A DNA stretch of 64,000 nucleotides, taken from Thermodesulfobacteriota bacterium. Lineage in GTDB: Bacteria > Desulfobacterota > QYQD01. The stretch spans positions 80,560 through 144,559 of the forward strand of contig JAVHLC010000006.1 in assembly GCA_031082315.1 (NCBI GenBank), read 5' to 3'. Position numbers and translations under genes: made by a program. Every line of letters starts with the position of its first letter. The first letter of the stretch is position 1. Positions 59,713-64,000 of the stretch are shown here, piece after piece. The notes under the pieces are model-generated. The model did no database searches and had not been told where the DNA came from. It saw only the letters and a program-made list of their open reading frames with translations.

Positions 59713-61827
59713 ATGGATAGAGAACTTATTATAGCAAAACACATAAAAGAATTTCAGTCCGGCCAGCCGGTTGATCCCATAAAATTACTTGGCCCGCTGG
59801 ATAAGGCAGGGGATGAGATAAAAGATTCTTTAATTACCGCAGTGAAAAAAACTACGGCCATCAAACATGATCTTGGGATTACTGCGGCAAAGACGTTATC
59901 TGCAGCTTATGCAGGGTTGACCCCGGAAAAAATAGACCTCTATGCGCAGGTTATTATCCGTTTTGCGGGTAAAAGTTATCGCCTGGCAGCCACAGTCGCT
60001 CAGCACCTTCCTGCTTATCTGAATAAATTAACCCCGGAAATGATCTCTGAATATGAAAATATTATCGAACAAACCTGTGCACAAAATTGCCAGGTAGCCG
60101 TTACCTTTGCCGGAAATTTGCTTGAATGGATAGACAAGGTAAATAAACCGGCCAGGGCCAATTACTTAAAAACAATTAGTAATATCAGCATGTTAAGCTA
60201 TCGGGTAGGTCTTGCTGCGGCCGAGAGTCTGCCGTCATTTATCTCTGGTATCAGTAAGGATACGATGGAGACCTATGTAGCCGTAGTGAGTCGGGGCGCA
60301 GAAAATGATTATAAGGTCGGCATGATAATGGCAGAGAAATTGCTCCCGCTGCTTAAGGATATGGATGAGGCTATTATCAAAAAATACGGGGAAGTCGCCG
60401 GCAACATAGCGGCCAGAGACAGGGAATCCGGCGTTATTATGGCCGATAAGCTATTGCACTATCTGACGGAGATCCCCGCCTCCCTGAGGCGTCGTTACCT
60501 GGATACAGTGGGCATGATCGCGGTGCGAAATGGCCGGGTAGGGGTATTTTGCGCGGATAAGATCTTACAATTATTAGAAAAGGTTGATGAGAAGGCCCTT
60601 TCCCTTTACGCTAATATTGTAACGCTGTGTGCAGAACAGGATGAGAAGGTCGGTATGGCGGCCGGAGAGAGAATCCCATATTTACTCAGGGATGTAGAAT
60701 CCAGGTTCCATGTAAATTATCTGGAAGTAGTGCACCGCCTGGCCAAACTCCATGGGCGTGTCGCCCTTAGCGCGGCCAAGATATTCTCCGAGCTTATAGA
60801 CAAAGAAAATGGGGCCTTAATCGTCCAGTATGAAAGGATATTGGCTCATCTGGCCGGCGGCGATCATAAAATCGCCATGATGGCCGCTGAAAAGATAGCT
60901 GCCTTAATGGAAAAATTGGACGGCAGGCAAAGGGACACATATCTAAAAAGCCTCTGGGGCATAGTGGAAAAAGACTTCCGCCTGGGTACTATCGCTGCGG
61001 AAAAGGTCTTTGAACTCATAAAAGAAGACCGTACAGAGGACCTGACCAGGTATGAAGGCATATTGCAGCGTATGGCGCGAAAGGATCACGATGTCGCACT
61101 GGTGGTGGCAGAGGTTCTTCCCGACCTCTTGCGGAAGTCACCGGATCCGGTCCTGAACCATTATGAGGCGATTATAACCTATATAGCTGAACGAGATCAT
61201 ACGGCTGCGAAAGAGAGCGCACGATTCATAGCGGAGGGTATAACCGAGATGAATGACCAAGAGGCGCTGACCTATACCGAGAGTCTGCGCCGCATAGTGG
61301 AAGGAGATTATGAGGCGGGCATCATTTCCGCACGGGAACTGCCGCTTATTATTAAAGGCAACAGACCTGATTTCCTGTCCGCCTATAATGACATCGTCTA
61401 TCAGGCCACAGTGAAAGATTATGAATCCGGTAAGATATTGGCGGCAAAGTTGTCCGGCCTTTTTCAGAAGCCCGAATTTTCTGAAGCCTTCCTGGAGGCG
61501 GTAAATAAGACTTCCCGGCAGAGCCCGCGTCTGGCAGTGCTATTGGTAGAAAATCTGCCCGAACTTATGGCTAAGATAGATGCCAAGACATTCGGGCAGA
61601 TTGTGGAAACAACAAGCCGGATGATGGCCGTAAACGATGAAGTGGCCATGTTAGCCGGACAAAAGGTATTTGAACTCCTCCATACGTATGAAGCATCATC
61701 AGTGATTTCTTTTGCCAGTATGGCCCTGGAGATACTCAACCGCTATGGGCCGGAGGCGGCTATTTCTTTTCTCCGCATGCAGACGGGGACGAGCCGGTCA
61801 TTCTTTTCTCTCGTATCTCCGGTTTAA
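59713..61827 (+). CDS. Long alpha-solenoid repeat protein of unknown function
   Basis: A 704-residue soluble protein made almost wholly of a 37-40-residue two-helix repeat, about 17 copies, of the form Y-x7-A-x2-D-x3-G-x3-A-E-x-L-P-x-L-L. Examples: AAESLPSFISGISKDTMETY, AAEKIAALMEKLDGRQRDTY, VAEVLPDLLRKSPDPVLNHY. Related repeats occur ahead of the VWA domain in NorD-like proteins, but no VWA domain is present here. No signal peptide. The end (AAISFLRMQTGTSRSFFSLV) resembles the exit of such a repeat domain. Probably a protein-interaction scaffold; inference only. Confidence 0.75.
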   Translation: MDRELIIAKHIKEFQSGQPVDPIKLLGPLDKAGDEIKDSLITAVKKTTAIKHDLGITAAKTLSAAYAGLTPEKIDLYAQVIIRFAGKSYRLAATVAQHLPAYLNKLTPEMISEYENIIEQTCAQNCQVAVTFAGNLLEWIDKVNKPARANYLKTISNISMLSYRVGLAAAESLPSFISGISKDTMETYVAVVSRGAENDYKVGMIMAEKLLPLLKDMDEAIIKKYGEVAGNIAARDRESGVIMADKLLHYLTEIPASLRRRYLDTVGMIAVRNGRVGVFCADKILQLLEKVDEKALSLYANIVTLCAEQDEKVGMAAGERIPYLLRDVESRFHVNYLEVVHRLAKLHGRVALSAAKIFSELIDKENGALIVQYERILAHLAGGDHKIAMMAAEKIAALMEKLDGRQRDTYLKSLWGIVEKDFRLGTIAAEKVFELIKEDRTEDLTRYEGILQRMARKDHDVALVVAEVLPDLLRKSPDPVLNHYEAIITYIAERDHTAAKESARFIAEGITEMNDQEALTYTESLRRIVEGDYEAGIISARELPLIIKGNRPDFLSAYNDIVYQATVKDYESGKILAAKLSGLFQKPEFSEAFLEAVNKTSRQSPRLAVLLVENLPELMAKIDAKTFGQIVETTSRMMAVNDEVAMLAGQKVFELLHTYEASSVISFASMALEILNRYGPEAAISFLRMQTGTSRSFFSLVSPV

Positions 61828-61837
61828 AAACTTTGTT

Positions 61838-62401
61838 ATGAAGAGCATGATTAATGATTGCCTGAAATATGTCCAGGAGGAGAACCGGAAACTTTTAAGC
61901 AAAATAGATGCGGCAGAGGCGGCAGGTCTCATAGAATGCTTAAACAGCGCACCGGCCATATTTTTTTCGGCCCAGGGACGTTCCGGTTATATACTCCGCG
62001 CTTTTTGCATGCGACTGATGCATTTGGGATATGATTGCTATTTCGTAGGCGAGACCATAACTCCTCCCATAAAAAAAGGCGCGCTGCTTGTGGTATTGTC
62101 CGGATCCGGCGAGACGGCCTTGCCCTGTGAAATAGTCAAAATAGCCAAACAGGCAGGCGCGCTTACCTATGCGATCTTAGGTGATGAAAAATCTCCTCTG
62201 GCCGGGTTATCCGATCGCCGGCTGGCGCTGCCAGGAGGAACAAAACGTATGAGGGATAAAGAGATGCCGTCGGGTCAACCCCCGGGGTCGCTTTTTGAGC
62301 AGTCGGCCTTCCTGTTCTTGGAGGCCATTATCCTGACCATCTACAGAGAGAAGGGCAGTGATTACCGGACCCTTCTGGCGCGTCATGCCAATCTGGAGTA
62401 A
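61838..62401 (+). CDS. 6-phospho-3-hexuloisomerase (SIS domain)
   Basis: A 187-residue SIS-domain isomerase. Features: IFFSAQGRSGYILRAFCMRL (the family's sugar-phosphate loop GxGRSG), CYFVGETITPPIKKGALLVV, VLSGSGETALPCEIVKIAKQ and a C-terminal SLFEQSAFLFLEAIILTI. It interconverts 3-hexulose-6-phosphate and fructose-6-phosphate. Starts 10 bases after the solenoid gene stop and ends 2 bases before the synthase gene, so the two form an operon. Confidence 0.9.
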   Translation: MKSMINDCLKYVQEENRKLLSKIDAAEAAGLIECLNSAPAIFFSAQGRSGYILRAFCMRLMHLGYDCYFVGETITPPIKKGALLVVLSGSGETALPCEIVKIAKQAGALTYAILGDEKSPLAGLSDRRLALPGGTKRMRDKEMPSGQPPGSLFEQSAFLFLEAIILTIYREKGSDYRTLLARHANLE

Positions 62402-62403
62402 AG

Positions 62404-63693
62404 ATGAAGCCTGTTTTGCAGTTAGCCCTGGATTTTGTAGATCTTAAACGGGCGATTAAGGTAGCGAAGGCTGCCCTGGCGGGAGGGGTGGACTGGCTGG
62501 AGGCCGGTACTCCCCTTATCAAGAGCGAAGGATTAGAGGCAGTCCGGGAACTCCGGCGGCTCTTTCCCCATGTGACCATTGTTGCCGACATGAAGGTCAT
62601 GGACGCAGGGCGGATAGAGGTTGAGGCCGCGGCCAAGGCCGGGGCCAATATCGTCGATGTCCTCGGCGCCGCCAGCCCGGCTACTATCCGTGAATGTATC
62701 CAGGCCGGCAAGAATTACGGCGCCAGAATTGTGGTAGATCTCATTGCTGTCCCCGATCCGGTCAGCCGCGCCCGTGAGGCCGAGGAATGGGGGGCTGACT
62801 TTGTTACTGTGCACTGTTCTATTGATGAGCAGATGGAGGGGAAAGACCCCTTTGCGGCGCTCCGCCAGGTCAGCGCGGCCCTTACCATACCCGTAGGCGT
62901 AGCCGGCGGCATAAATTCAGAGACGGCCTTCCTGGCTGTAGAGGCCGGGGCGTCTATAGTGATTGTGGGCGGGGCTGTTACCAAGGCTGCTGATCCCAAG
63001 AAGGCGGCCTCGGCTATCAAGAAGGCCATTACCGAAAAGGCGGCTGTCCCCACGCGTCTTTTCAAACGGGTTACCGGGGCTGAAATCAATACGGTATTAA
63101 GCCAGGTTTCCACAGCCAACCTCTCTGACGCCCTGCATCGTGGCGGCGTGGTGCACGGACTGCGCCCCCTTTTTCCGGGCATCAGGATGTTTGGCCGGGT
63201 GCTTACGGTGCGGACCTACCCCGGTGACTGGGCCAAGCCGGTCGAGGCCATAGATATTGCCTCTAAAGGCGAGGTTATAGTCATTGATGCCGGAGGCGTG
63301 GGGCCGGCGATATGGGGGGAACTGGCCACACATTCGGCAATACAGAAAGGTCTGGCCGGTGTGGTTATAGATGGCGCTATCCGGGATACTCGCGATATAA
63401 AGGAACTGAAATTTCCGGCCTTCAGTAAATTGATAATGCCCAACGCCGGCGAGCCGAAAGGCTTCGGCGAGATCGGCATACCGATTAATATCGGCACAGT
63501 AAGAATAGAAAGCGGGGACTGGATACTGGGCGATGACGACGGCCTTGTGGTTTTGCCAAAGGCCATAGCCGCTGAATACGCCAACCGGGCCATGGATGTC
63601 CTGGAGAAGGAAAACCGCTTGCGGGCCGAGATTAAAGAAGGCGGCACGCTGGCGAAGATAGCCGAACTCCTGCGCTGGGAGAAACAGGGCTGA
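62404..63693 (+). CDS. 3-hexulose-6-phosphate synthase fused to an RraA-like domain
   Basis: A 429-residue fusion. Residues 1-205 are the synthase: PVLQLALDFVDLKRAIKVAK, WLEAGTPLIKSEGLEAV, IVADMKVMDAGRIEVEAAAK, and VAGGINSETAFLAVEAGASI. It condenses ribulose-5-phosphate with formaldehyde (or the reverse, giving pentoses). Residues about 215-429 are RraA/MenG-like: NTVLSQVSTANLSDALHRGG, GRVLTVRTYPGDWAKPVEAI, IDAGGVGPAIWGELATHSAI and GVVIDGAIRDTRDIKELKF. Such fusions are known in archaea and some anaerobes. In a strict anaerobe the set probably makes pentose phosphates or scavenges formaldehyde. Confidence 0.9.
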   Translation: MKPVLQLALDFVDLKRAIKVAKAALAGGVDWLEAGTPLIKSEGLEAVRELRRLFPHVTIVADMKVMDAGRIEVEAAAKAGANIVDVLGAASPATIRECIQAGKNYGARIVVDLIAVPDPVSRAREAEEWGADFVTVHCSIDEQMEGKDPFAALRQVSAALTIPVGVAGGINSETAFLAVEAGASIVIVGGAVTKAADPKKAASAIKKAITEKAAVPTRLFKRVTGAEINTVLSQVSTANLSDALHRGGVVHGLRPLFPGIRMFGRVLTVRTYPGDWAKPVEAIDIASKGEVIVIDAGGVGPAIWGELATHSAIQKGLAGVVIDGAIRDTRDIKELKFPAFSKLIMPNAGEPKGFGEIGIPINIGTVRIESGDWILGDDDGLVVLPKAIAAEYANRAMDVLEKENRLRAEIKEGGTLAKIAELLRWEKQG

Positions 63694-64000
63694 GACAGCA
63701 TACCAGCGCCTCCCACGATTGAAGATCCCCACAGCCCGCCAGTGTCGGACCTGGATGGCAAGCAGCGGGGAATCCCTCGCTATGCATGTTCAATCCAAAG
63801 GGCTTTTCACTCCCGGTTTTGTTCTTTCTCGTGTAGTGCGTCATAAGTCCCTTTACTTTGATTGTCATTCCAGGCTTGACTCCGTATCAAGTACGGAGCA
63901 GGCTCCGGGATCCAATCTTTTGTATCACTTTAGTATTTTGAAAATGCCGCAAGACCCAGGACAAAATCCCCCTCGCCCCCCTTTCCGAAAAGGGGGAATA
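63694..64000. other. Non-coding window end with repeat-like sequence
   Basis: No gene is seen. A block near 63,861-63,925 (GATTGTCATTCCAGGCTTGA, GTATCAAGTACGGAG) looks like an interspersed repeat, including a CTCCGTA...TACGGAG inverted repeat (63,879-63,899). The last 30 bases (CCCCCTTTCCGAAAAGGGGG) form a hairpin. Confidence 0.4.

Overview
The window reads as a chromosomal segment of a sulfate-reducing bacterium of the Desulfobacterota (former Deltaproteobacteria) type. It carries the full dissimilatory sulfate-activation and APS-reduction set (sat, aprBA, qmoABC), molybdenum/tungsten cofactor genes and a division and cell-wall (dcw) cluster. MurE has the DNPR motif for meso-diaminopimelate, so the wall is Gram-negative type. 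No rRNA, tRNA or CRISPR array was seen. The species cannot be named from the sequence.

Layout. 1-1,070: tail of an NTF2-like gene and a MazEF-type toxin-antitoxin (TA) pair. 1,136-5,487: two moeA genes (one fused to a ligand-binding domain) and an fdhD-like gene. 5,500-17,400: the sulfate island, running sat, a kinase-like gene, a universal stress protein, a Cys-rich protein, aprBA, then qmoABC. Consensus sigma-70 promoters precede sat and aprB, and hairpin terminators follow sat, aprA and qmoC. 17,415-18,280: a second Cys-cluster protein. About 18,544-27,312: a compact Mu-like transposable element with repressor, Ner-like protein, MuA, MuB, a Gp16-like protein, one isolated major capsid gene and an ImmA/IrrE-type peptidase, but no portal, terminase, protease or tail genes. 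27,320-43,232: the dcw cluster from mraZ to ftsZ. 43,380-46,000: a radical SAM gene whose 3' end is duplicated around a second TA pair. 46,000-55,070: an integron-type cassette array without an integrase. 55,332-63,693: hydrogenase maturation protease, 5-formyl-THF cyclo-ligase, a third TA pair, K+ channel, CheW, a 704-residue solenoid repeat protein, and hexuloisomerase plus a hexulose-phosphate synthase/RraA fusion.

Two observations stand out. First, the dcw cluster has no ftsW between murD and murG, where it normally lies, and the ftsI product has lost all three transpeptidase motifs while keeping its membrane anchor, dimerisation domain and PASTA domain over an intact 643-codon frame. The usual septal glycosyltransferase/transpeptidase pair thus appears to be gone from this locus together, leaving a probable pseudo-enzyme.

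Second, 46,000-55,070 is a cluster of integron gene cassettes, all on the minus strand. In every testable cassette the 7-base core at the 3' end is the exact reverse complement of the core at its own 5' boundary, as expected if each cassette was once a circle. One attC site is interrupted by a group IIC intron that has lost its reverse transcriptase and lies in the opposite orientation to the cassettes; joining its flanks restores a canonical attC core. The cassettes encode a DUF4062-HEAT protein and an HNH protein (a possible defence pair), a methyltransferase, a 983-residue metallophosphoesterase with beta-trefoil repeats, and a small membrane protein.

Smaller elements include two copies of a miniature inverted-repeat family (18.3 and 59.4 kb), a ~190-base hairpin-rich element between fdhD and sat, and a four-repeat MraZ operator upstream of mraZ.
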